Positions 1 to 6,003 of a DNA stretch of 10,528 nt are shown here, in pieces. The position numbers and the translations under genes are program-made. Origin of the DNA: Bacteroidales bacterium (GTDB lineage: Bacteria; Bacteroidota; Bacteroidia; Bacteroidales; GCA-2748055); the NCBI GenBank assembly GCA_029934875.1, contig JAOZLK010000094.1, forward strand, positions 1-10,528, written 5' to 3'. The stretch's first letter is position 1. Every line of letters begins with the position of its first letter. Under the pieces are notes generated by a model. It ran no database searches. It had not been told where the DNA came from and worked only from the letters and a program-made list of their open reading frames with translations.

Positions 1-485
1 AAACTCCAGAATCCGGGATCGTCGTCCTGGGCCTTCAGGCTGTAGGCATGGTTCACCCATGCATTGACACGGATATTCTCGATCCCGCTGTTCACATAAC
101 TTACATTGAAGATTATCATGTTGGGGAAGGCCTCATAGCTTCTGGCTGACACAATTTTCTCCAGGCATACATCCCCATCGCGGAAGATTCCTTTAATCAG
201 GGTCTCATGACCCCGGCCTAGGGCATCATCCAGGACAAGGGCAGATGTTTCAATGACCTTAAATTCATCGCTGCGGAAATTTTTGGTTTCCAGCCAGTCA
301 GTGAGGCGGAATTCCTCCTGGAAAGGGGCTGTTTCAAGGTCCAGGGAGCTAAGCCTGCTGTACATCTTAGAGTCGAACTCAATCTGAAGCTCGCCGCTGC
401 TGATTAGCACCTTTTTGTCGCATGAACTGAAGCTCAGCGTTGCAGTCAGCAAAAGGATTATACCTGTGAAAGACCTGATTCTCAT
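1..485 (-). CDS. Lipoprotein resembling GH36 alpha-galactosidase, N-terminal part (cut by window edge)
   Basis: Reading the minus strand from the ATG at 485 gives 161 open codons running off the left edge. The first 22 residues are a lipoprotein signal peptide: a basic MRIR start, a hydrophobic stretch, then the lipobox FSSC with Cys22 as the lipidation site. The remainder looks like the N-terminal beta-sandwich domain of Bacteroidota GH36 (melibiase) proteins: a GRGHETLIKG segment, then LEKIVSARSYEAFPNMIIFNVSY, then VNAWVNHAY and a DPGFWSF end, matching the family pattern in spacing and chemistry. The catalytic barrel lies outside the window, so activity cannot be judged. The start codon lies one base after the stop of the preceding gene (TGATATG), so translation is probably coupled and the gene belongs to the agaS operon. 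The product would be an envelope lipoprotein that trims alpha-galactosyl or alpha-N-acetylgalactosaminyl groups. The lipoprotein call is firm; the GH36 call is a family resemblance read by eye. Confidence 0.65.
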   Translation of the reverse strand, partial: MRIRSFTGIILLLTATLSFSSCDKKVLISSGELQIEFDSKMYSRLSSLDLETAPFQEEFRLTDWLETKNFRSDEFKVIETSALVLDDALGRGHETLIKGIFRDGDVCLEKIVSARSYEAFPNMIIFNVSYVNSGIENIRVNAWVNHAYSLKAQDDDPGFWS

Positions 486-486
486 A

Positions 487-792
487 TCAAAGGGAGTTAA
501 AGAGTTTTTTTGCATTCTGATTGTATACTTTCTCAAGGATCTCTTCCTGGTTTCCGGCATAATCGTGCGAATGCACATCGATCACCGGGTAGGCTGCCTT
601 CTGAATCTGGCTGCGGGGTATATTATAAACGGATATGGGCCGGTAGTCGGCTAAAGCCAGATCGCCAATATCGGGACCATTGGTGGACTCCGGACTGTTT
701 GTGGACTCCGGACTGTTTGTGGACTGTTCTGTCTGCATGGTGCAGGAGGCCAGTGTCAGTAAGAGAAGTAAAGAGAAGTTTCGTATGATCAT
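487..792 (-). pseudogene. Amidohydrolase-family lipoprotein with internal deletion (101-residue remnant)
   Basis: This 101-codon frame begins with a lipoprotein signal (MIIRNF, a Leu run, lipobox LASC, Cys17). A Ser/Pro/Glu/Thr/Asn linker with a repeated STNSPE unit follows. Next comes LADYRPISVYNIP and PVIDVHSHDYA, which is how Bacteroidota amidohydrolase (Amidohydro_2 type) lipoproteins begin; the HSH would be the first metal-binding motif. Right after it the frame reads EEILEKVYNQNAKKLF and stops. That string resembles the C-terminal end of the same family (the usual pattern is like EEVLEKIYYKNAERLF). The roughly 240 middle residues expected, with the remaining metal ligands, are missing, yet the frame is kept. 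It is therefore probably a non-catalytic remnant of an in-frame deletion. It starts 28 bases after the aldolase gene and ends one base before the next lipoprotein gene. A real small lipoprotein or an assembly collapse remains possible. Confidence 0.65.
683..725. repeat. 18-base tandem repeat in the lipoprotein linker
   Basis: On the plus strand GTGGACTCCGGACTGTTT occurs at 683-700 and again exactly at 701-718, with the first seven bases of a third copy at 719-725. On the coding (minus) strand this writes the STNSPE unit in the linker after the lipidated cysteine. The length is a multiple of three, so changes in copy number would only lengthen or shorten the linker. Confidence 0.9.
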
Positions 793-820
793 ATGAGACA
801 GTTCATAGGTTTTTTATAGT

Positions 821-1639
821 CTATTGTGCAAGAACCCTCAGTTTATTCCTGATCAGCTCGCGTGCTGCCTCAGTAGCACTGGGGAAAACAATACGCAGGT
901 CGATTTCATCGGTCGACAGAAGGTCCGATTTTAGTTTTTGCATGAAGGCATTTTTAGTCTCCGTTGCCAGGTTGATTTTGGTGATTCCGTTCCGGATGGC
1001 CAGTACTATGCTGCTATCGGGGACACCTGAACTGCCGTGGAGTACAAGGGGAGTGTCAACGGCATCACGAATCCTGCCAAGTAGCTCAATATCCAGTTTG
1101 GGTTCTTCCTTATAAAAACCATGGGCGGTCCCAATGGATACAGCCAGGGCATTTACACCGGTCTCCCCGGTAAATCGCAGGGCATCTTCGGGCTGGGTGA
1201 AGCCTGAATGTTGCTGTTGCTGATTCAACTTGGCGATGAAGCCAAGTTCAGCTTCCACATTGGCTCCATAAGATTCGGCAAGCATGACCGCTTCTGCCGA
1301 GATCCTTATGTTCTCCTCCATGGGCTTCTCGCTTGCGTCAATCATCACCGAATCAAAACCTGCATCGAGGCAGTCCTGCACCAGCTTAAGATTGCTTCCA
1401 TGATCGAGGTGCAGCCATCCCTCCACCCCGGAAGCTTCCAGGGCTGTCTTAGCCATTTTTACGGCCATTGGCAGGCCAATGTATTTGATTGAGCTCTCTG
1501 AAAGCTGTAAGATGATGGATGTATTGGCATCGCTGGCAGCTCCAACAACAGCCTGAAGTGTCTCCAGGTTATAGAAATTGGCAGCGAGAATCGCTTTTTT
1601 ATCCTCACGAAGTTTTACCAGTTTTTCCTGAAGCTTCAT
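821..1639 (-). CDS. gatY: Class II ketose-bisphosphate aldolase, GatY/KbaY type (tagatose-1,6-bisphosphate aldolase)
   Basis: A cytoplasmic zinc aldolase of 272 residues, close to the usual length of E. coli GatY/KbaY. It cleaves a ketohexose 1,6-bisphosphate to dihydroxyacetone phosphate and glyceraldehyde 3-phosphate. Visible motifs in order: HLDHGS (77-82; Asp79 catalytic, His80 zinc ligand), SVMIDAS (97-103), VEAELGF (128-134), IGTAHG with the second zinc His173, LVLHGSSG with the third zinc His201, and the phosphate-binding KINLAT (221-226). All the expected metal and catalytic residues are present. I chose the ATG at 1639, one base after the kinase stop, because residue 1 then matches the usual family start; an in-frame ATG at 1672 would add 11 residues overlapping the kinase gene. 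A gatZ-like gene in the same operon favours tagatose over fructose bisphosphate as substrate. Sequence alone cannot exclude fructose-bisphosphate aldolase activity. Confidence 0.88.
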   Translation of the reverse strand: MKLQEKLVKLREDKKAILAANFYNLETLQAVVGAASDANTSIILQLSESSIKYIGLPMAVKMAKTALEASGVEGWLHLDHGSNLKLVQDCLDAGFDSVMIDASEKPMEENIRISAEAVMLAESYGANVEAELGFIAKLNQQQQHSGFTQPEDALRFTGETGVNALAVSIGTAHGFYKEEPKLDIELLGRIRDAVDTPLVLHGSSGVPDSSIVLAIRNGITKINLATETKNAFMQKLKSDLLSTDEIDLRIVFPSATEAARELIRNKLRVLAQ

Positions 1640-1640
1640 C

Positions 1641-2594
1641 TTAGATCTTGAAATTAAATAAGTCCAGGGCAAGCCTGGAGATTTGCTCAGGTGATTGGAA
1701 AGCAGATGTTCCCCCTGCTCCTGTTGTACTGATGGCCCCTGTTAAGGCAGCAAATTCCAGGCACTCGGGAAGGGCTTTCTTAGCCGAGTATTTACTGATG
1801 AAGCCCGAATTGAAGCTGTCGCCTGCCCCAATGGCATCCACAAGGGATTTATTAAGGAAGGCCTCCTGCGAAACAAGGCTGCTTCCATCCCACATGCTGG
1901 CGCCTTTTACCCCGTTTTTGACCACCACCACCTTGCAAAAAGGCCGGATGCTTGCGATGCCCTCCTCGATGGAGTCACATTTTGTAAACTGTCCCAATTC
2001 CGAAGCGTTGGGCAGAAATACATCCACCCAGGGCAGCAGTTCTTTCAATTCCACATCCCATTTTTCATGCGGATCCCACTGGGGATCGAAGGAGGTAGTG
2101 AGCCCAAGCTCCTTCGCCCTTTTGAAGAGGGTGATTATGTCGGGTTTCAGTCCCGGCTGAAGGAAGATGGAACTTACGTGCATGTGGGAGGCCGATAGCA
2201 GTGCTGCATCGCTGATATCTTCAATGCGCAGGTCGTTCATGGCCCCGGGATAAGTCACCATGGCCCGGTCATTTTCATAATTCATGGCCACTGTGAGTCC
2301 GGTCTGGAAATCGGGACTTGTAATGATCTTACTGGTATCCACCCCGGAATCCCACAGGGTGGAGAAGATCTGTTTTGCGAACTGGTCGTTTCCCACCTTT
2401 CCCAGGTAAGTTACTGTTGCGCCCAGCCGGCTCAGGTTGTTTGCGAATATGGCTGAAGAGCTGCCCAGGGTTACGGTCATTTCATCGGCCAGGATCTCCT
2501 TTCCCATCTGGGGAAAACCCTCGATCCCATTCAGAATCAGGTCAATATTTAACTCCCCGACCACCAGTACATCAAAATTCTTCTTTTCCTTCAT
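1641..2594 (-). CDS. PfkB-family sugar kinase (probable tagatose-6-phosphate kinase)
   Basis: A ribokinase/PfkB-fold kinase of 317 residues, the usual family length. Near the N-terminus is GELNIDLIL (13-21), with the sugar-contacting Asp18. The C-terminal signature DAIGAGDSF spans 253-261 and holds the anion-hole glycines and the catalytic base Asp259. VVVKNGVKGA (223-232) is the usual strand ahead of the ATP site. The first PfkB signature, normally a GG pair before the Asn, reads LGSSSAIFANNLSRLG (43-58), so a serine replaces the second glycine. The substrate is inferred from the neighbours: with AgaS upstream and GatY/GatZ around it, phosphorylation of tagatose 6-phosphate at C1 completes the pathway. 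Ribokinase-, fructokinase- or amino-sugar-kinase-like activity is possible. The gene starts 16 bases after the gatZ-like stop, behind a purine-rich AAAAGAGATC stretch, and ends one base before the aldolase start. Confidence 0.85.
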   Translation of the reverse strand: MKEKKNFDVLVVGELNIDLILNGIEGFPQMGKEILADEMTVTLGSSSAIFANNLSRLGATVTYLGKVGNDQFAKQIFSTLWDSGVDTSKIITSPDFQTGLTVAMNYENDRAMVTYPGAMNDLRIEDISDAALLSASHMHVSSIFLQPGLKPDIITLFKRAKELGLTTSFDPQWDPHEKWDVELKELLPWVDVFLPNASELGQFTKCDSIEEGIASIRPFCKVVVVKNGVKGASMWDGSSLVSQEAFLNKSLVDAIGAGDSFNSGFISKYSAKKALPECLEFAALTGAISTTGAGGTSAFQSPEQISRLALDLFNFKI

Positions 2595-2610
2595 GATCTC
2601 TTTTCACTTA

Positions 2611-3876
2611 TCAAATCAGCTCATTAACATTCACCAGCCTGAAGGCATGGAAATAGCGATCCATGGCCTGTCCAATGCCGGTAAGTACAATCTCTTCTGC
2701 CTTAATGCCCGAAAGCGCCATATTTGCATAAAGCCTGCCACGGGCGGCAAGCACCGGGGGATTCTCCCATATATAGCGACATCCGGTTTTAATAAGCCAT
2801 AGCTGCCGTTCCTGACTGAGGGCATAGAAGTCATCGGCCGACTCCTCCTCGTTGAGCCACTTGGTCCAGCGCATGGATTCAATGACCGCATCCCACAGGC
2901 GCTCCTTCATCCCTGAGGGTTTTGCCAATCTTCCCTCACTAAATAGAACAGCTTCGATGGCGGTAAGTTCAATCAATCCATCGTACTCCCTTTCAGTAAA
3001 TTCGGGGCCAATATTGGCAGCCCCCATTCCCGAAAGCGGATAATCTTCCGGATTATCCACACTGTCGGAATAGTGACCTTTGATTTTACTTCCATAGGGC
3101 AGAACAGCTTTGGTAAGTTCGCTGGCCACAACAGGATCAAAGAGGGTGGTATGCAGGTCAGTGCCCACCTTACCAACCACAAAACAGGGCCAGGTGTTTT
3201 TCAGATCATTTTTCTCAAGTCCATCGCTGAGTAGCTCCAGGAAACGCATAAAAACAGACATGTCTGCCAGTCCCCCATGCACCTCTTCGGTCCCAACCTC
3301 GTAGGCAATTCTATCAAGGCCCTTTTTTCTTCGGTAGCTTTCGCAGTGCACGATCAGCTCAATTGTTCTTTCTGCCACGACTTCAATCCTGATTGCTTCG
3401 CCTTTTGGCAGGGTATTGTCTACGGTCGGGTCCACGTGGATCAGGTCATAGCCTGCATCAATTGCCTCTTCAAAGGTATTTTTGACAGCAGCCATGGACT
3501 CCTCATAGCTCAGGTTTTCCAGGCGGTGTTTATCCTTGAGCCATGGTCCGCCATGGTCGATGGCAATAATCACCGGTCCCGTAAAATTGATTACCCGGGC
3601 TTCTTCCCTGATGGTATCCACAAACTCTTTCGGGGTAAATCCGGTATATCCACCATCGCTGTCCACCTGGTTCAGGGTAGCAGCAAACTTGATGGGTGCA
3701 TTGGCCCGCTTAGCCGATTGCAGTGATGCTTTCAGAACAGAAATTGAGTTGGGACAGGCTGCAAAAATGCATCTCTTTATTCCACTTTCCTCTTCGCGCT
3801 GGTCCAGTTGCTCCAGTATGTACTCAAGGTAGGAGAGTCCGGCTTCCCGGGCCCTTTTTCTTAAATTCTTGTCCAT
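2611..3876 (-). CDS. gatZ: GatZ/KbaZ-like subunit of class II D-tagatose-bisphosphate aldolase
   Basis: The product is 421 residues, matching the roughly 420-426 of E. coli GatZ/KbaZ, and belongs to the same family, though it is divergent. Shared landmarks are NQVDSDGGYTGFTP (69-82; the family signature is NQVDxxGGYTGMTP), AIDHGGP (105-111; GGDHLGP in KbaZ), IHVDPT (146-151), YEVGTEEVHGG (192-202) and the GHYSD...NIGPEFT stretch (267-294; EAHSTDY...VGPALT in KbaZ). In enterobacteria this protein does not itself cleave the sugar; it is needed for activity and stability of the GatY/KbaY catalytic subunit, which is encoded two genes downstream here. The start is well fixed: AAGAAGGA, a strong Shine-Dalgarno sequence, sits seven bases upstream inside the end of agaS, and the gap between the genes is three bases. 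The split of gatY and gatZ by a kinase gene is unusual compared with the adjacent enterobacterial arrangement. Confidence 0.87.
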   Translation of the reverse strand: MDKNLRKRAREAGLSYLEYILEQLDQREEESGIKRCIFAACPNSISVLKASLQSAKRANAPIKFAATLNQVDSDGGYTGFTPKEFVDTIREEARVINFTGPVIIAIDHGGPWLKDKHRLENLSYEESMAAVKNTFEEAIDAGYDLIHVDPTVDNTLPKGEAIRIEVVAERTIELIVHCESYRRKKGLDRIAYEVGTEEVHGGLADMSVFMRFLELLSDGLEKNDLKNTWPCFVVGKVGTDLHTTLFDPVVASELTKAVLPYGSKIKGHYSDSVDNPEDYPLSGMGAANIGPEFTEREYDGLIELTAIEAVLFSEGRLAKPSGMKERLWDAVIESMRWTKWLNEEESADDFYALSQERQLWLIKTGCRYIWENPPVLAARGRLYANMALSGIKAEEIVLTGIGQAMDRYFHAFRLVNVNELI

Positions 3877-3879
3877 TAT

Positions 3880-5055
3880 CTATCCTTCTTTAATAGGCTC
3901 TTCATCATAAATAATAACACCTTCAACTACCCTGGAAATGGCCCCGCTTACCGAAGGATTATCGGGCTTTAATCCCAGTTCCATAGATTTGAAAAATCCC
4001 AGCATCTGGGCGGGTAGCACCGCACAAATGGAAAGAAAATCTTCATCAATAGCTGCACTTGAATCACAACAGCAGATAGTCGTTTCCAGGTCCAGGCCCG
4101 TTATCGGAGCTTCTGAAACGCCGATGAGCCTCATGGCTTTTTTTCCCCGCTGCATATCCTTTACCAGGTCCTTTTCGTAACGCTGAACCGACTCCTTGCC
4201 CGAGAAGAGGAAAACCACAATGGTTCCCTCGTCAATTACGGCCTTTGGTCCGTGACGGAATCCAAGGTAAGAGTCATTTTTACAAATGATGGCTCCATCT
4301 GTCAGTTCCTGTAGCTTAAGGCTCGATTCGGTGGAAGTTCCAAACAGGGGCCCGGAACCCAGGAAAACAGCCCTGTTAAAATCAAGTGTAGAGATTTCCC
4401 TGAGCAGCTCGCTCTTTTTTTGGATCATTCGATTCCCAAATTCCACCAGCCTGTTCACCTGCTTCTCAAGCTCCCCGTTCTGTTCAATGCGGGCAAAGAG
4501 AAGTCCGGTTAGCAACATGCTCGTGTAGGAGCTGGTCATGGCCAGGCTTTTGTCATTGGATTCAGGGGGCAAAACGAAATTGAATTTCGGGTTTGCTGAT
4601 TGGTATTGAGCCAGTTGTCCCTCTTCGTCGCAGGTGATCACAAGGTGGGATACCGCTTTGCAGATCCGGTCGATGATTTTTACTGCTGCTACACTTTCGG
4701 GACTGTTACCCGAACGGGCAAATGATATGACCAGTGTGGGCATATTCTCATCAAGGTAATCTTTTGGATGTGTTACCAGGTGAGTGGTTGGGATAGAAAC
4801 AGTGGTGATGCCGGTGAACCTCTGGAAGGTCCCCTCCAGGGAGTACCCGATGTAAGCACTGGTTCCGGCCCCGGTCAGGATGATTTTTCGGGCATCTTTC
4901 AGAACTTCGTTTCGAAACCTTTTGATTTCGTCCTTTTCACGTACGAATTTCTGGTAGGTGTTCGCCCATACCTTTGGCTGATTCCAGATCTCACTGGCTG
5001 TGTAGATCGCCCCCAAACGGCTTAGATCAGCTTCATCGGTGTTAAAATATTTCAT
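3880..5055 (-). CDS. agaS: AgaS-family SIS protein: galactosamine-6-phosphate deaminase/isomerase or tagatose-6-phosphate ketose/aldose isomerase
   Basis: A double-SIS cytoplasmic protein of 391 residues (E. coli AgaS is 384). SIS domain 1 carries ILTGAGTSAYIG (59-70) and SFARSGNSPESVAAV (111-125), both nearly identical to E. coli AgaS. NDKSLAMTSS (167-176) also matches it. SIS domain 2 holds LGSGPLFG (232-239), ESSLKLQELT (243-252) and FRHGPK (266-271), and the C-terminus has the AgaS-like PSVSGAISRVVEGVII (367-382). AgaS converts galactosamine 6-phosphate to tagatose 6-phosphate and ammonia in the GalNAc/GalN pathway; some homologues are named tagatose-6-phosphate isomerases. This is the first gene of the operon, transcribed from the promoter at 5106-5136 and facing a divergent DeoR regulator gene. 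The start at 5055 is the only sensible one: it leads straight into the family N-terminus, with EIWNQPKVW (22-30) matching the E. coli EIRHQPRAW. Confidence 0.92.
   Translation of the reverse strand: MKYFNTDEADLSRLGAIYTASEIWNQPKVWANTYQKFVREKDEIKRFRNEVLKDARKIILTGAGTSAYIGYSLEGTFQRFTGITTVSIPTTHLVTHPKDYLDENMPTLVISFARSGNSPESVAAVKIIDRICKAVSHLVITCDEEGQLAQYQSANPKFNFVLPPESNDKSLAMTSSYTSMLLTGLLFARIEQNGELEKQVNRLVEFGNRMIQKKSELLREISTLDFNRAVFLGSGPLFGTSTESSLKLQELTDGAIICKNDSYLGFRHGPKAVIDEGTIVVFLFSGKESVQRYEKDLVKDMQRGKKAMRLIGVSEAPITGLDLETTICCCDSSAAIDEDFLSICAVLPAQMLGFFKSMELGLKPDNPSVSGAISRVVEGVIIYDEEPIKEG
3883..3890 (-). promoter_or_regulatory. Strong ribosome binding site for the gatZ-like gene
   Basis: On the minus strand AAGAAGGA lies six bases before the ATG at 3876, inside the last codons of agaS. 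Most other starts in this window show no such motif, so this site both supports the start choice and suggests coupled translation of the two genes. Confidence 0.6.
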
Positions 5056-5084
5056 TGGTTTCTATTTTCGATATATTATTTACT

Positions 5085-5132
5085 AACTTACGTATTATTT
5101 CGTAACAAATATATGAACTTATAAATACTTTC
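5085..5132. promoter_or_regulatory. Candidate DeoR-type operator: two direct repeats with 31-base period
   Basis: The pattern AACTTA-N7-TTTC occurs twice on the plus strand, at 5085-5101 and 5116-5132, exactly 31 bases apart (about three helical turns). The copies flank the -7 box of the agaS promoter and reach the -33 box. DeoR-family repressors such as AgaR and GlpR often use repeated short sites at promoters. The adjacent gene encodes such a repressor, so it is the likely ligand. This is inference from position and spacing. Confidence 0.4.
5088..5105. promoter_or_regulatory. Candidate operator: inverted repeat just downstream of the agaS -7 box
   Basis: TTACG at 5088-5092 and CGTAA at 5101-5105 form a perfect five-base inverted repeat with an eight-base spacer. 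On the minus strand it begins immediately after the -7 element, so it covers the expected transcription start of agaS. A repressor bound here would block the promoter. The arms are short and the region is AT-rich, so chance is not excluded. Confidence 0.4.
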
Positions 5133-5136
5133 AAAA
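5106..5136 (-). promoter_or_regulatory. Promoter of the agaS operon (Bacteroidota type)
   Basis: On the minus strand TTTG (5132-5135, preceded by another T) is followed after 18 bases by TATATTTG (5106-5113). This fits the Bacteroidota consensus, TTTG at -33 and TAnnTTTG at -7, exactly. It predicts a start near 5099 and a leader of roughly 45 bases before the agaS ATG at 5055. Confidence 0.7.
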
Positions 5137-5200
5137 GATAAATATAGAACATTTTGTCTATTATTATTTATAATATCACAAACTCAAAAATATCTCACTC

Positions 5201-5983
5201 ATGGATGGCAGTCTGAAAAAGACCACAGTTGATCGCAGAGAAAAGATCATGAAATTATTGGCAGAAAACGGAAAGGTCTATGTTCACGAACTGAGCGCCC
5301 TTTTCAAGGTAAGCGAAGTCACAATTCGAAACGACCTTGATCAGCTTGAGAAAAAGAACCACCTGATCAGGGCCCGGGGGGGTGCATTGAAAATGGAGGG
5401 TCAGGTATCACTTGATTTCAATCTCTCTGAGAAGCATCAGCTGCACTACCCTGAAAAGGCAAGGATCGGTAAAAAGGCAGCAGCCTTAATTGCCAACTCG
5501 GAGACCATCATCCTTGACTCGGGTACCACCACGGCAGAGATTGCAAGAAACCTGACCGGCTGTGACGGGATTTCGGTTATCACCAATGCTATCAACATAG
5601 TGAATATCCTGGTCCAGAATCCCAATATCAATGTGATTATTCCTGGAGGCTACCTCAGGCAAAACTCGCTTTCACTTGTGGGTCCCTTTGCCTCCAAGAG
5701 CCTGAAGAGTCTGTACGTGGATAAGGCCTTTATAGGGGTGGACGGCTTCGATCCCAAGCTGGGAGCCTTTACACCCAATATTGAAGAGGCTTATCTCAAC
5801 GAGATTATGATTGATATTGCCAAGGAGGTAATCCTGGTGGCCGATTCCAGTAAATTCAATCGCAAGAGCCTTGCCCATATCTGTCCTACCTCCAAAATCG
5901 ATGTGATCATCACAGATGAAGGCCTGGCCGAAGCTGATCGTAAGCTGCTGGAAGATTCCGGGATCAGGGTTTTGATTGCCTGA
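5201..5983 (+). CDS. DeoR-family transcriptional repressor (AgaR-like) of the adjacent sugar operon
   Basis: A 260-residue regulator of normal DeoR-family length. Residues 11-66 are the DeoR winged helix-turn-helix: RREKIMKLL, then VHELSALFKVSEVTIRNDLDQLEKK, and the wing LIRARGGAL. The rest is the DeoRC sugar-phosphate sensor domain, with ILDSGTTT (104-111), VITNAINIV (126-134), KAFIGVDG (175-182) and ADSSKFNR (214-221). These loops resemble the phosphosugar-binding site of ribose-5-phosphate-isomerase-like folds. The gene is divergent from agaS across 145 AT-rich bases holding candidate operators, the standard arrangement for a local repressor. The inducer is probably a phosphorylated sugar of the pathway (galactosamine 6-phosphate, tagatose 6-phosphate or tagatose bisphosphate); which one cannot be read. 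No Shine-Dalgarno and no convincing promoter of its own were found, though a TTTTG stands at 5152-5156. The 3' end converges on manA with a 20-base gap. Confidence 0.92.
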   Translation: MDGSLKKTTVDRREKIMKLLAENGKVYVHELSALFKVSEVTIRNDLDQLEKKNHLIRARGGALKMEGQVSLDFNLSEKHQLHYPEKARIGKKAAALIANSETIILDSGTTTAEIARNLTGCDGISVITNAINIVNILVQNPNINVIIPGGYLRQNSLSLVGPFASKSLKSLYVDKAFIGVDGFDPKLGAFTPNIEEAYLNEIMIDIAKEVILVADSSKFNRKSLAHICPTSKIDVIITDEGLAEADRKLLEDSGIRVLIA

Positions 5984-6003
5984 GTTCCCGGGCAAAGAGC
6001 TGC

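Noticed and set aside
1640..1672. The ATG at 1672 as start of the class II aldolase
   Set aside because: It would add 11 residues overlapping the kinase gene with no family match. The ATG at 1639 follows the kinase stop by one base and fits the family N-terminus.
1648..2160. A 170-codon plus-strand open frame
   Set aside because: It is antisense to the PfkB kinase gene and gives low-complexity, motif-free protein; it is a by-product of codon bias.
3277..3726. A 149-codon plus-strand open frame
   Set aside because: It lies wholly inside the gatZ-like gene on the opposite strand and has no recognisable domain. The minus-strand reading has clear family motifs throughout.
5152..5181. A Bacteroidota promoter for the repressor gene from TTTTG at 5152-5156
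   Set aside because: The sequence at the right distance, TATCACAA, does not match TAnnTTTG, so the repressor's promoter is left unassigned.
5976..5995. A seven-base hairpin (TTGCCTG/CGGGCAA) over the stop codon of the repressor gene, as a terminator between convergent genes
   Set aside because: No T-run follows on either strand and the stem includes a wobble pair, so terminator function is not supported.
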